This document shows positions 44,144-52,129 of a stretch of 64,000 nucleotides of DNA, piece by piece. Positions within the stretch are counted from its first letter, which is position 1, and every line of letters starts with the position of its first letter. The notes under the pieces were generated by a model. It saw only the letters and a program-made list of their open reading frames with translations. It was not told where the DNA came from and searched no databases. Location: positions 16,569 to 80,568 of the forward strand of contig JAFGSW010000074.1 of the NCBI GenBank assembly GCA_016934415.1, read 5' to 3'. A program made the translations under genes and the position numbers. Origin of the DNA: Spirochaetales bacterium (GTDB taxonomy: Bacteria; Spirochaetota; Spirochaetia; SZUA-6; RPPD01).

Positions 44144-44170
44144 TTTATTATCAGTAATCATTCTCATTTT
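44144..44170. promoter_or_regulatory. degenerate Per/Fur-type site upstream of perR
   Basis: TTATTATCAGTAATCATTCT shares the ten-base core AGTAATCATT and an A/T-rich context with the dps operator but is much less symmetric. It sits 34-60 bases before the perR ATG, so autoregulation is plausible. Confidence 0.5.
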
Positions 44171-44443
44171 AAAATATCCACCCCCTCCCCGGAAGTCAAG
44201 CAAAAAACGACGCCCCATCTCCCACCTGCCAGGTTTCCCCGCCGTCGTATCGGGAGAGCTCTTGGCCTGACTATTTTCCTCCCCCCTTTGTTCTTCCATT
44301 CGCGTATATTCGCGTAATACATATATTTCACGCTTCTTCTTTACCGTATAAATTCAATGGTTTTTTCCCAATAAATGTGTGAAAATTCTCAATGTCGCCG
44401 TCCGGTTCCTCTTTCGGGGACGCAGGGATGAGGAGGAATAGTC
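44171..44443. other. intergenic region between perR and the barrel pair
   Basis: With the site above, this 333-base divergent gap holds no gene. It has short direct repeats (TTCGCGTATATTCGCGTAAT near 44298) and an A/T-rich stretch just before 44400 that probably includes the promoter for the rightward barrel genes; no clear hexamer pair was assigned. A GGATGAGGAGGAATAG ribosome region precedes 44444. Confidence 0.4.
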
Positions 44444-45859
44444 ATGTTGAAAAAAACGATGGCTCTGCTGTGCCTTATGATAGCCATGGTCGCCGCCGTC
44501 TACGCCGACGACGTTACGCCGCCGTCGCCTTCACCTTCACCGTCTCCTTCACCCGTTCCCACCCCGGCGCCCGAGTCGGCCCCGCCCGCCTTGAGCTTCA
44601 ACCTGGGCATCGGGCTGGGGTATGACGTGTTCAATGAAACCGACGGTTTCCAACGCCTCGAATTGAAGCCCGACTTCGGCGTCGGCGAGTTCGGCATCGG
44701 CTTGAGCATCATCCTCCACTTCCGCTTTGTCTCGGGCACCCTCGAGTTCCGGACCGAGGACTGGGTCCCGGACGCGACGCACTCGGTCTGGGACCTCTAC
44801 CTGCCGATTTTTCGCTACGCGCGCTACGGCCAGAAAGGGAAGCCGCTCTTCTTGAAGCTCGGTTCGATGGACGACATGACTCTCGGCAACGGCTACATCA
44901 TGGGGAACTACACGAACACGCTCTTCCTGCCCCAGACCCGTATCGTGGGCCTCGTCGCCGACCTGGACGGCGCGCTCTTCGACTTCCCGCTCGTCGGCAT
45001 CGAGACCGTCATCGGGAACCTCGCGGCGCTCGACGTCATGGGCGGACGCCTCTACGTCCGGCCGTTCATATTCTTCGACATCCCCATCCTGCAGAACCTG
45101 CAGCTCGGGACGACCTTCATCGCCGACCGGCTCCCCTTCCGGTACGTGTCCGCCGCCTATGCCGCGGGAAGCGGCGTGCCCGACCCGGTGTACGGCGTCG
45201 CGCAGGCCTTCGGCCTCGACTTCCGCCAGCCGCTCCTCACCGAGTCGCCGGTCACGCTCGCGGTCTACGGCGACCTCGTCTGGCTCGACGGGGGCAAGGC
45301 GAGCGGCCAGATGGCCGGCTTCGGCGGCAAGCTCCTGGATATTTTCACGTACAATTTCCAGATGCGCTTCAATGGCGCGAATTTCATTCCCGTCTATTTC
45401 GACGCCACCTACGACGTCTCGCGCGCGGTGAAATACCCGCTCGTGGAGGCCGGCAACTCGCCCGGTTTCGCCGGCTGGTACGCCTCGCTCGGGGCGGAGA
45501 TAGTGGACGTCTTCACGATCCAGATCGGCCTCGACGGCCCGTTCGGGAGCGTCGACCCGGCCGATCCCGGCAATTACCTGAACTGGCCCCACCTGCGCGG
45601 TGTCGTGCGCCTGGGCAAGGGACTCATCCCGGGTCTTTCCGCCGACCTCATTTACGACAAGACGCTCCTCGGCAAGACCAACGGCTTCTTCGCCGACCTG
45701 TTCGATCCCGAGGGGGCGGTGACGACCGTGCGGGTCAATTACCAGTTCGGGCCGGCCGTCATCAGCCTGCTCTTCGACATCCGCTACGTTCCCGACGCGT
45801 CGGGCAATCCATGGGTGATCACGTCGTCCCTGGAAAGCTCGGTCGTCATTCCGTTTTGA
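44444..45859 (+). CDS. outer-membrane beta-barrel (porin-like) protein
   Basis: A 471-residue protein with a signal peptide (1-21, ending VYADD). A Ser/Pro repeat linker (about 25-48) is followed by a barrel of many amphipathic strands ending SSVVIPF with terminal Phe. It is homologous to the barrel of the next gene: LFLKLGSMDDMTLGNGYIMG here aligns with FFLKVGNLDDFIVGHGLIMR there. It probably forms a channel or a structural pore in the outer membrane; substrate unknown. The next gene starts 14 bases after its stop. Confidence 0.82.
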   Translation: MLKKTMALLCLMIAMVAAVYADDVTPPSPSPSPSPSPVPTPAPESAPPALSFNLGIGLGYDVFNETDGFQRLELKPDFGVGEFGIGLSIILHFRFVSGTLEFRTEDWVPDATHSVWDLYLPIFRYARYGQKGKPLFLKLGSMDDMTLGNGYIMGNYTNTLFLPQTRIVGLVADLDGALFDFPLVGIETVIGNLAALDVMGGRLYVRPFIFFDIPILQNLQLGTTFIADRLPFRYVSAAYAAGSGVPDPVYGVAQAFGLDFRQPLLTESPVTLAVYGDLVWLDGGKASGQMAGFGGKLLDIFTYNFQMRFNGANFIPVYFDATYDVSRAVKYPLVEAGNSPGFAGWYASLGAEIVDVFTIQIGLDGPFGSVDPADPGNYLNWPHLRGVVRLGKGLIPGLSADLIYDKTLLGKTNGFFADLFDPEGAVTTVRVNYQFGPAVISLLFDIRYVPDASGNPWVITSSLESSVVIPF

Positions 45860-45873
45860 CCGGAGGTGAGCCG

Positions 45874-48003
45874 ATGAAACGCTCGATCCTTATATGCCTG
45901 TGCCTGCTGCTTCTCCCGCCGGCGCTCTTCGCCGCCGATCCCATGCTCGTTTACTTCGAGAACGCCTCGGGATCGACGACCCTGAAACTGGAGAACGGGA
46001 ACGTCGTCAAGGGCGCGGATCTCGTCTTCGGAATGCCCCTTCCCGCCGGCACGACCGTCTCCACCGGCAAGGGCGATTCGGCCGAGATCAGGCTCCCCAA
46101 CGGCTCGATCATCCGTCTGAGCGAGGAGACGACCTTCACCATCGTCACTCTTCAGAATCAGAAAGAGGCGAAGGAAAACCGATTCGCCCTCGAGACGGGC
46201 AAGTTTCGCGCGGTCGCCGCCCGGGTGGCCGGCGGCGGCGAACGCTACACGTTCCGCACGAAAAACACCGCCTGCGGAGTGAAAGGCACCGACCTGGGCA
46301 TGGAGGTGGGCGTCGATCCGGCCACCGGCAATCCGCTCCCCGCCAAGGCCTTCGTTTTCGGAGGGCTGGTGGAGCTTGTGAAGCTCGACGATTCGGGCAA
46401 TGAGACGGGTCGGCTCGAGCTCGGTGCGGGCCAGTGGGCGGACGCGGGCGCCGCGCTCTTCCAGGCGCTGGTCATGAGCCCGGGCGTGACGGAAGGCTTC
46501 AGGAAGGGTCTCGAATTTTTGAAACTCGATCCCAAGACAGTTCCGGGCCAGACCGTTTCCGCGGCCGGTCCCGGGCCCGAAGGCGGACCGGAAACGCCGC
46601 CCGAGCCCGACTGGATGAAAGCGCTCAGGGACCTGATCGGCCTCGAAATCGGCACGGTGACGATCGGGAACGACACCTACGCCAAGGCGATCCTGTCTCC
46701 GAAATTCAAACTTGACGATTTCAAGCTTTCGCTCTATCTGCCGGTCATCTACAAGACGAACCTCTTCGATCCCAACGATTGGTACAAACCCGACGGCAAC
46801 AACGAGTGGTCCTTCGGCACGGACGCAAGCTTCGGAGACAACTGGTGGCTCCGCGTCGGCGACATCGCCTACGACCTCATCCTGAAGATCAAGGGCCTCG
46901 AGGTGGGCGCGCCGGGCGATCCGTTCTTCCTCAAGGTGGGCAACCTCGACGACTTCATCGTCGGCCACGGCCTCATCATGCGCAATTACGCCAACGACGC
47001 GGATTTCCCGGCCGTGCGCCGCATCGGCTTCAACCTGGGCGTCGACACGGGACCGTTCGCCCTCGAGCTCGTTTCCAATGACCTCGGCATGGCCGTCAAG
47101 GCGCTGCCCGAGATCGCCGGCACCAGGCTGTGCTTCCGGCCGTTCCATCCCTTCGACCTCGGCCTCGGTATTACTTTCCTCGCGGACTGGAACCCGGCGG
47201 ACGGCGACTCCACCGTCGGCGACCCGATGTTCTTCAACGCCGGCCTCGACCTCGACCTCCCGATCGTCAGGGACAAGGGTTTCGGCCTGACGCTCTACGC
47301 CGATTTCGCCGCCATGCTTCCCTACTTCCGCTACGACGTGCCCGGTTCCCCGGCGCTCCCGGCCGGCTTCGCCTTCGACGCGATCTGGTACGGGCCCGAC
47401 GGGGGCAAATCATTCCGCAATTACGGCGCCGCGGCCGGCGCTTCGGGCAATGTGTCGCTATTCGAGTGGCGCCTGGAGGCCCGCTACTACACGGGCAAAT
47501 TCAAGCCCGCCCTCTTCGACGCGGCCTACGACCGCACCAAGCGAGACTACGTGAACGAAGTCATCGACTACCTGCGCAACCCGGCCGATCCGGCCAACCA
47601 AACGACGACCTTCGGCATTTACGGGGAAGGGGCGTTTATGATCGAGAAAGTCTTCTCCATCACCGTCGGCTACCTCGCCCCCCTGGCGTTCACCCAGAGC
47701 GGCGTCGAGTACGGGAACGACGATTTCTTCCAGATCAAGTTCACCCTCGAGCCCAAGGTGATCCCGGTGGTCGGGATCTTCGGCTCGATTTCCTTCGAGC
47801 GCACAGGGTTCGTCTCGGGCTTCGCGGGCGGGCTGCCCGCGCTCTTCGACGAGCATACGGTGGTACGCGTCACCGTCGGCTACCCGGTGGTCGAGGGCCT
47901 CTCGATTCTCTTCCACTACACCACGGCGCTCGCGTTGAATCCGTCCACGGGTGTTTCCAGCCTGGCGCCGTCGTTCACCTTCGAGACGGTGATCGGGTTC
48001 TAA
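45874..48003 (+). CDS. FecR-domain protein fused to an outer-membrane beta-barrel
   Basis: A 709-residue protein. The signal peptide (about 1-20, ending LFAAD) is followed by a FecR domain (about 45-190: MPLPAGTTVSTGKGDSAEIR, then LPNGSIIRLSEETTFTI and NTACGVKGTDLGMEVG). A Pro/Gly/Glu-rich linker (about 225-245) leads to a barrel paralogous to the upstream protein, ending TFETVIGF. FecR domains usually sit in an inner-membrane anti-sigma regulator or in periplasmic proteins; here one is tethered to a pore. No sigma factor or transmembrane helix is evident. Start set at ATG 45874 with GGAGG; an upstream in-frame ATG overlaps the previous gene. Confidence 0.85.
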   Translation: MKRSILICLCLLLLPPALFAADPMLVYFENASGSTTLKLENGNVVKGADLVFGMPLPAGTTVSTGKGDSAEIRLPNGSIIRLSEETTFTIVTLQNQKEAKENRFALETGKFRAVAARVAGGGERYTFRTKNTACGVKGTDLGMEVGVDPATGNPLPAKAFVFGGLVELVKLDDSGNETGRLELGAGQWADAGAALFQALVMSPGVTEGFRKGLEFLKLDPKTVPGQTVSAAGPGPEGGPETPPEPDWMKALRDLIGLEIGTVTIGNDTYAKAILSPKFKLDDFKLSLYLPVIYKTNLFDPNDWYKPDGNNEWSFGTDASFGDNWWLRVGDIAYDLILKIKGLEVGAPGDPFFLKVGNLDDFIVGHGLIMRNYANDADFPAVRRIGFNLGVDTGPFALELVSNDLGMAVKALPEIAGTRLCFRPFHPFDLGLGITFLADWNPADGDSTVGDPMFFNAGLDLDLPIVRDKGFGLTLYADFAAMLPYFRYDVPGSPALPAGFAFDAIWYGPDGGKSFRNYGAAAGASGNVSLFEWRLEARYYTGKFKPALFDAAYDRTKRDYVNEVIDYLRNPADPANQTTTFGIYGEGAFMIEKVFSITVGYLAPLAFTQSGVEYGNDDFFQIKFTLEPKVIPVVGIFGSISFERTGFVSGFAGGLPALFDEHTVVRVTVGYPVVEGLSILFHYTTALALNPSTGVSSLAPSFTFETVIGF

Positions 48004-48005
48004 GG

Positions 48006-48305
48006 ATGATAAAAACCTTTCATCAGGCCGTCATCGACCTCGTTAAAAACATTCCCCGCGGGCGGGTGGCGACATACGGCCGGATCGCCGCGCTGGTGGG
48101 GAGCCCCCGCGCCGCGCGTCAGGTGGTGCGGACGCTGCACTCCTCGTCGGCGAAGGAAGGTCTTTCCTGGCACCGCGTGGTCAACGCCCAAGGCCGCATC
48201 GCGCTGCCGCCCGGCGAAGGCGGGGAGCTGCAGCGGGCGATGCTGGAGAAGGAAGGGATCGTCTTTTCGGAAGACGGCGGTATCGATCTCCACCGGTACT
48301 TGTAG
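48006..48305 (+). CDS. alkyltransferase-like (ATL) DNA-repair protein
   Basis: A 99-residue protein homologous to the DNA-binding domain of O6-alkylguanine-DNA alkyltransferase: FHQAVIDLVKNIPRGRVATY, then GRIAALVGSPRAARQVVRTL and LSWHRVVNAQGRI. The acceptor Cys of PCHRV is replaced by Trp55 (SWHRV), the defining change of ATL proteins. These bind O6-alkylguanine and hand the lesion to nucleotide excision repair. It starts two bases after the FecR-barrel stop, so it shares that transcript, an unexpected pairing. Confidence 0.9.
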   Translation: MIKTFHQAVIDLVKNIPRGRVATYGRIAALVGSPRAARQVVRTLHSSSAKEGLSWHRVVNAQGRIALPPGEGGELQRAMLEKEGIVFSEDGGIDLHRYL

Positions 48306-48363
48306 GAGCCTCGCCGCACAAGCGGCGAGTGAAACCGTCGCGCGCTCCTCGAATAATTTATAT

Positions 48364-48392
48364 TTGACAGGACCGATCTTTATCGGTAGCTT
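48364..48392 (+). promoter_or_regulatory. metal ABC transporter promoter with internal operator
   Basis: TTGACA (48364-48369), 17 bases, then TAGCTT (48387-48392). The spacer contains a perfect inverted repeat ACCGAT-CTTT-ATCGGT (48372-48387), well placed for a repressor that blocks RNA polymerase. The cognate regulator is not known. Confidence 0.6.
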
Positions 48393-48407
48393 AAGCGGAA
48401 AGCGGAA

Positions 48408-49121
48408 ATGTATATGGGTGAAGCGCTGTTCGAAGTGAAAAATTTCAGCGTTACGCTGAACCATATCCCGATCATCTCCGATCTCAGCTTCAAGGTCGAG
48501 GAGTGCGAATTCCTCACCGTCCTCGGCCCCAACGGGTCGGGAAAATCCGTATTGCTGAAATCGCTCCTCGGCCTTTTGCCTCACGAGGGCGGGCTCACCT
48601 GGCGCGCCAAGCCGAAAATCGGCTACCTGCCCCAGGGGCTCAACCAGGCGTCGGTGCGGGACCTGCCGCTCTCCGTGGCCGACTTCTTCGCGCTCAAGCG
48701 GGTGCGGCGGGCCCACGTTCCCGCCCTCCTCGCCCAGGTCGGACTGGGTGAGGAACTGCTTACCGCACGCGCCGGGTATCTCTCCGGCGGGGAATTCCAG
48801 CGGATGCTCGTCGCCTGGGTGCTCGCCTCGGACCCGACCATCCTCTTTCTGGACGAGCCCACCACCGCCGTCGACGCCGCGGGCGGCGAAACGATCTATT
48901 CGCTTCTGAACGAGATCTGGCGGAAACGGAACCTAACCGTCCTCAACGTCACACACGACCTGAACATCGTCTACGCCCATTCGACGCACGTGCTCTGCCT
49001 CTCCCGGTTCGGCCGGCGCTGTTTCGGCGCCCCGCGGGAAATCCTCACCCCGGCCGTGCTGCGCGATCTCTACGGAGCGGAGGTGAAATTCTATACGCAC
49101 GAAGGGAAGGACGCGGAATGA
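48408..49121 (+). CDS. metal-type ABC transporter ATP-binding protein (ZnuC/MntB-like)
   Basis: A 237-residue ABC ATPase. Walker A is GPNGSGKS (40-47), the signature is LSGGEFQRM, Walker B is TILFLDEPTTAVD and the H-loop is NVTHDL. The short length and partnership with a nine-helix ABC-3 permease mark it as the Zn/Mn/Fe chelate family. The permease start overlaps its stop (ATGA). No substrate-binding protein gene lies next to it, so the metal is not identifiable from sequence. Confidence 0.88.
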   Translation: MYMGEALFEVKNFSVTLNHIPIISDLSFKVEECEFLTVLGPNGSGKSVLLKSLLGLLPHEGGLTWRAKPKIGYLPQGLNQASVRDLPLSVADFFALKRVRRAHVPALLAQVGLGEELLTARAGYLSGGEFQRMLVAWVLASDPTILFLDEPTTAVDAAGGETIYSLLNEIWRKRNLTVLNVTHDLNIVYAHSTHVLCLSRFGRRCFGAPREILTPAVLRDLYGAEVKFYTHEGKDAE

Positions 49122-49885
49122 CGATGGAATTGTTGCTGAGCCTGACAAGCGGCGTGTTCATCGCGGGCGCCGCCGCCTACCTGGGGACCCTGATGCTGTC
49201 GAAGAGGATGGCGGTGGTGGCCGGGCCCCTGGGGCACCTGGCGCTGCCCGGGGTGGCCCTCGCGCTGGTCTACGGCTTCAGCATCTCGCTGGGCGCGTTC
49301 CCGTTCGTGGTGCTCGGGATCGTCCTCATCTGGCTTTTAGAGATGAGGACCAAGCTGCCGATGGAGGCGCTGACCGCGATCGTTTTCGCCGGCGGCGTGG
49401 CGACGGCCTTTCTCTTCCTGCCCATCGACCGGGCCGAGGCGGCCCTGGTCGGCAACATCCTGAGCGTCGGGCCGTACGAAACCGCAGCCGCGGTGGTTCT
49501 CTGCGTGCTGGTCTTCATCGCGGTCAACCGCGGCTACGCGAAGATCATGCTCATCAACATCCACGAGGACATGGCGCGAATCGAGGGAGTGAACGTCCGC
49601 CTCTACAATCTGCTCTACCTGGGCGCGATCGCGGTCATTGTCGCCCTCGGGGTCGACCTGGTCGGCGGGCTTCTGACAGCCGCGCTCGTGGCCATCCCGG
49701 CCGCGGCCGCGAGGAATGTGAGCCGGACGCTCCCGCAGTACGGCGTTGTGGCCGCGGCGATCGGAATCGTTTCCGCGGTTGCGGGGATTCTCGCCGCGAC
49801 CGCCACCGGCCTGCCCGCCGGGCCGCTCGTCATCATCGCGAGTGCGGTCATCTTCCTGGCCACGGTTCCCTTCGCTCGGTCGTAA
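49118..49885 (+). CDS. metal ABC transporter permease (ZnuB/ABC-3 family)
   Basis: A 255-residue inner-membrane protein with about eight to nine transmembrane helices. The ABC-3 family features are LSKRMAVVAGPLGHLALPGV at the start, HEDMARIEGVNVRLYNLLYL in the cytoplasmic coupling loop and VGGLLTAALVAIPAAAARN near the end. It forms the channel for Zn, Mn or Fe with the ATPase encoded just upstream (4-base overlap). Uptake direction by family knowledge. Confidence 0.9.
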   Translation: MTMELLLSLTSGVFIAGAAAYLGTLMLSKRMAVVAGPLGHLALPGVALALVYGFSISLGAFPFVVLGIVLIWLLEMRTKLPMEALTAIVFAGGVATAFLFLPIDRAEAALVGNILSVGPYETAAAVVLCVLVFIAVNRGYAKIMLINIHEDMARIEGVNVRLYNLLYLGAIAVIVALGVDLVGGLLTAALVAIPAAAARNVSRTLPQYGVVAAAIGIVSAVAGILAATATGLPAGPLVIIASAVIFLATVPFARS

Positions 49886-49891
49886 CAATGC

Positions 49892-50446
49892 CTAATTAAA
49901 ATAAATGATTAACCCGAACGTCGGCAGGTGGTTGTATCCCAAATCGACCTCCACGCCCGTCTCCCGGAAGGTGGCGAGCACCGAGTATTCGATAAAAAAG
50001 GCGAGCACGTCCATGGGAGTCAACTCAACGCCGAAAAACGCCCCAGCGAAGAAGTCGGTCCCGCTCTGGAGGACGTCGGTCACGTGCTCCAGCCCCCCCA
50101 TGACGCCGCCGTACGGGGAGATTTCCCCCTTCACGAAGTGATACTCGGCGCCGGCCGACAGGCCCAGATTGAACGCCGTTTCACTGGTGGCGGTGATCGT
50201 CCGAAAATCGAGATAGACGACGCCGCGCAGCACCAATTCCGGGAGCAGCCAATAGCGGATTCCCACGCCGCCCTGTCCGCCGTAGAATCCTCCGTCCGTG
50301 TAGTTGTCGATCAGTTTCGTAAAACTTTCAATCTGAAACATGATCCCGAAGCTGTTCTTATGAACGCCTTTTTTCGTTTCCGCGTAGAGAAAGGGACACA
50401 CGAATAGCAGCGCGATCGCGCATACGGTCATCCGAACGATTTTCAT
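49892..50446 (-). CDS. small outer-membrane beta-barrel protein
   Basis: A 184-residue protein with a signal peptide (about 1-22, ending FLYAE). Roughly eight amphipathic strands with Gly/Asn/Asp turns follow (GIMFQIESF, GGVGIRYWLLPELVL, SAGAEYHFVKGEISPYGG), ending FGLIIYFN. It resembles an OmpX/OmpW-size barrel. Strong AAGGAGG ribosome site. Function unknown. Confidence 0.75.
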   Translation of the reverse strand: MKIVRMTVCAIALLFVCPFLYAETKKGVHKNSFGIMFQIESFTKLIDNYTDGGFYGGQGGVGIRYWLLPELVLRGVVYLDFRTITATSETAFNLGLSAGAEYHFVKGEISPYGGVMGGLEHVTDVLQSGTDFFAGAFFGVELTPMDVLAFFIEYSVLATFRETGVEVDLGYNHLPTFGLIIYFN

Positions 50447-50559
50447 CTATCCTCCTTGTCGTCATCGAATCATATCGCTTTTTTTCTCGAAGATCAGCAC
50501 TTTCTCGGTTTTTTGCGTCTGAAAAACCTGAGAAACATCATCCCGCCGATCCTTTCCAT

Positions 50560-51546
50560 TCAAGGCAAATTGATGATCCAAATCGAGGTTCTGCCCGCGT
50601 CTTCCGGCGTTCCCTCGCAGGATTCAAAGGCGATGGCGATACCGTCCGGAGACCAGGACGGCGCGCCGTCGTACCCGTTGTCGTAGAACGTGACGCGCGT
50701 CATCTCGCCCCCGGTCGACGGCATGCGGTAGAGGTTGTCGAAACGCAAAGTATTGTGGGCCGTGCTCATGATGATTTCCGTCCCGTCGGGCGAGAAAGAG
50801 GCGTCCGTACAATTCTCCGTGTCCGGGGTTATTTTCCGCTTGTACCAGCCGTAGCTCGTCATCGTCCAGAGGCTCCAGCGGCTCCCTTCCAGCTGCTGGT
50901 AGAGGATGAGATCGACTGCGGGTTCGGGGGACCAGTTGGGTTGGCGGCAGTCCTTTCCGATCGCCGTCAGCGGAATACAGATGCCCGGCGCCGCGCGGCT
51001 CGTCTTGAAGATGACACCGTTGCCGCTGTCGCCGTCCCGGTGAGATTCGAAGACGATCCAATCGGCGTCGGGGGAGAAGGAGGGCTCGTACGCCACGTAA
51101 TTCGCCCTTTCAGTCACCTGGATCTCGCCGCTGTTCGTGTCCGCGCTCGGCTGCACGAATATTTCGTCGTGTGAATCCTTGTCGCGGGAAAAAGCGATCC
51201 AGTCGTCCGTCGGGCTCGTCGCTTTCCAAGCCGAGCCGGGCAGATTGACGTTCATGGCCCCGTCGGTGGCGAATTCGCGCAGCACCCAGGTGTTCATTTC
51301 GATGATGTACAGGTCGGCGGAGCCGCTGTTGTACCCGTTCCGAAAGCGCGTAAAAACCAGGCGATTGCCGTCCGGCGACCAGGCGGGATTTTGCAGGCTG
51401 CCGTCAAGTCCGATCGGCACCTGGAAAGCGCCGTCCGTGCGGCCCCGCGAGATGAAGCGGCAGCCCTGCGCGAGGGCCAAGAGCATGAAAAAAAATAAAA
51501 AGATGAGAAGCCGGGGCTTCCTTTCGACGAGACTTTTTTCAATCAT
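50560..51546 (-). CDS. TolB-like beta-propeller lipoprotein
   Basis: A 328-residue protein with a lipoprotein signal peptide and lipobox ALAQGC (Cys about 29). Six WD40-like/PD40 repeats follow, each with a PxWSPDG or PSFSPDA core (NPAWSPDGNRLVFTR, EPSFSPDADWIVFES, DASFSPDGTEIIMST, APSWSPDGIAIAFES), making a beta-propeller. TolB-type propellers often scaffold envelope protein complexes. It is lipid-anchored and periplasm-facing by inference. It precedes the small barrel gene on the same strand but with a 113-base gap. Confidence 0.8.
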   Translation of the reverse strand: MIEKSLVERKPRLLIFLFFFMLLALAQGCRFISRGRTDGAFQVPIGLDGSLQNPAWSPDGNRLVFTRFRNGYNSGSADLYIIEMNTWVLREFATDGAMNVNLPGSAWKATSPTDDWIAFSRDKDSHDEIFVQPSADTNSGEIQVTERANYVAYEPSFSPDADWIVFESHRDGDSGNGVIFKTSRAAPGICIPLTAIGKDCRQPNWSPEPAVDLILYQQLEGSRWSLWTMTSYGWYKRKITPDTENCTDASFSPDGTEIIMSTAHNTLRFDNLYRMPSTGGEMTRVTFYDNGYDGAPSWSPDGIAIAFESCEGTPEDAGRTSIWIINLP

Positions 51547-51770
51547 TCTTCGCTCCGCTTGTTTTTTCTTTTTACTGTTTATTAACTATACCACATTGCG
51601 GAGCCGCAGACAATGGCTCAGAGTGCAAGTTCCCGCCCCGCGCGATATTTTTATTTGACGTTTCGAAGCGCATCCGCTAGAATTTCAATACATGTGTCAA
51701 TCCGACGACCGTGCCGGGCCGAGAAAAGAGACTCCGACAAAGAGGGACCGTCGAAATAGGGAGGTGCACT

Positions 51771-52007
51771 ATGAGGAAAAGAATCGTCATCGCCTGTCTG
51801 TTCACCGCGATCGCGGCGGGGACCGCGTCCGCAGAGAAGCCCATCCCGCTCAACTCCCGGGTCGTGTTCCCCGCCTATAAACCGAACCGGAAATTACGCG
51901 TCATGATCAAGTCCCCCGGCGATCCCGACAAGACGACCGAAGCGGTCGTCAAGGGCAGGTATATCGGATCGGTGTACAAAACGCCGCTTTACCTTTTCAC
52001 GGAATAA
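51771..52007 (+). CDS. small secreted protein
   Basis: A 78-residue protein with a signal peptide (about 1-22, ending GTASAE). A short mature part (NSRVVFPAYKPNRKLRVMIK, then VVKGRYIGSVYKTPLYLFTE) has two or three strands. The start follows GGGAGGTG. No family recognised. It sits alone between the TolB-like gene and mutL. Confidence 0.6.
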   Translation: MRKRIVIACLFTAIAAGTASAEKPIPLNSRVVFPAYKPNRKLRVMIKSPGDPDKTTEAVVKGRYIGSVYKTPLYLFTE

Positions 52008-52129
52008 GCAACGCCGTATATTCGTAATTTCAGCGTGCGCCTGCGCCGCTCGCGACCGGCCGCGCCCCTCGCCGGCCGGCGCTTTTCATCCGGCTTGCCT
52101 GAACCGGAGGTATCGTTGTACGATGGCCC

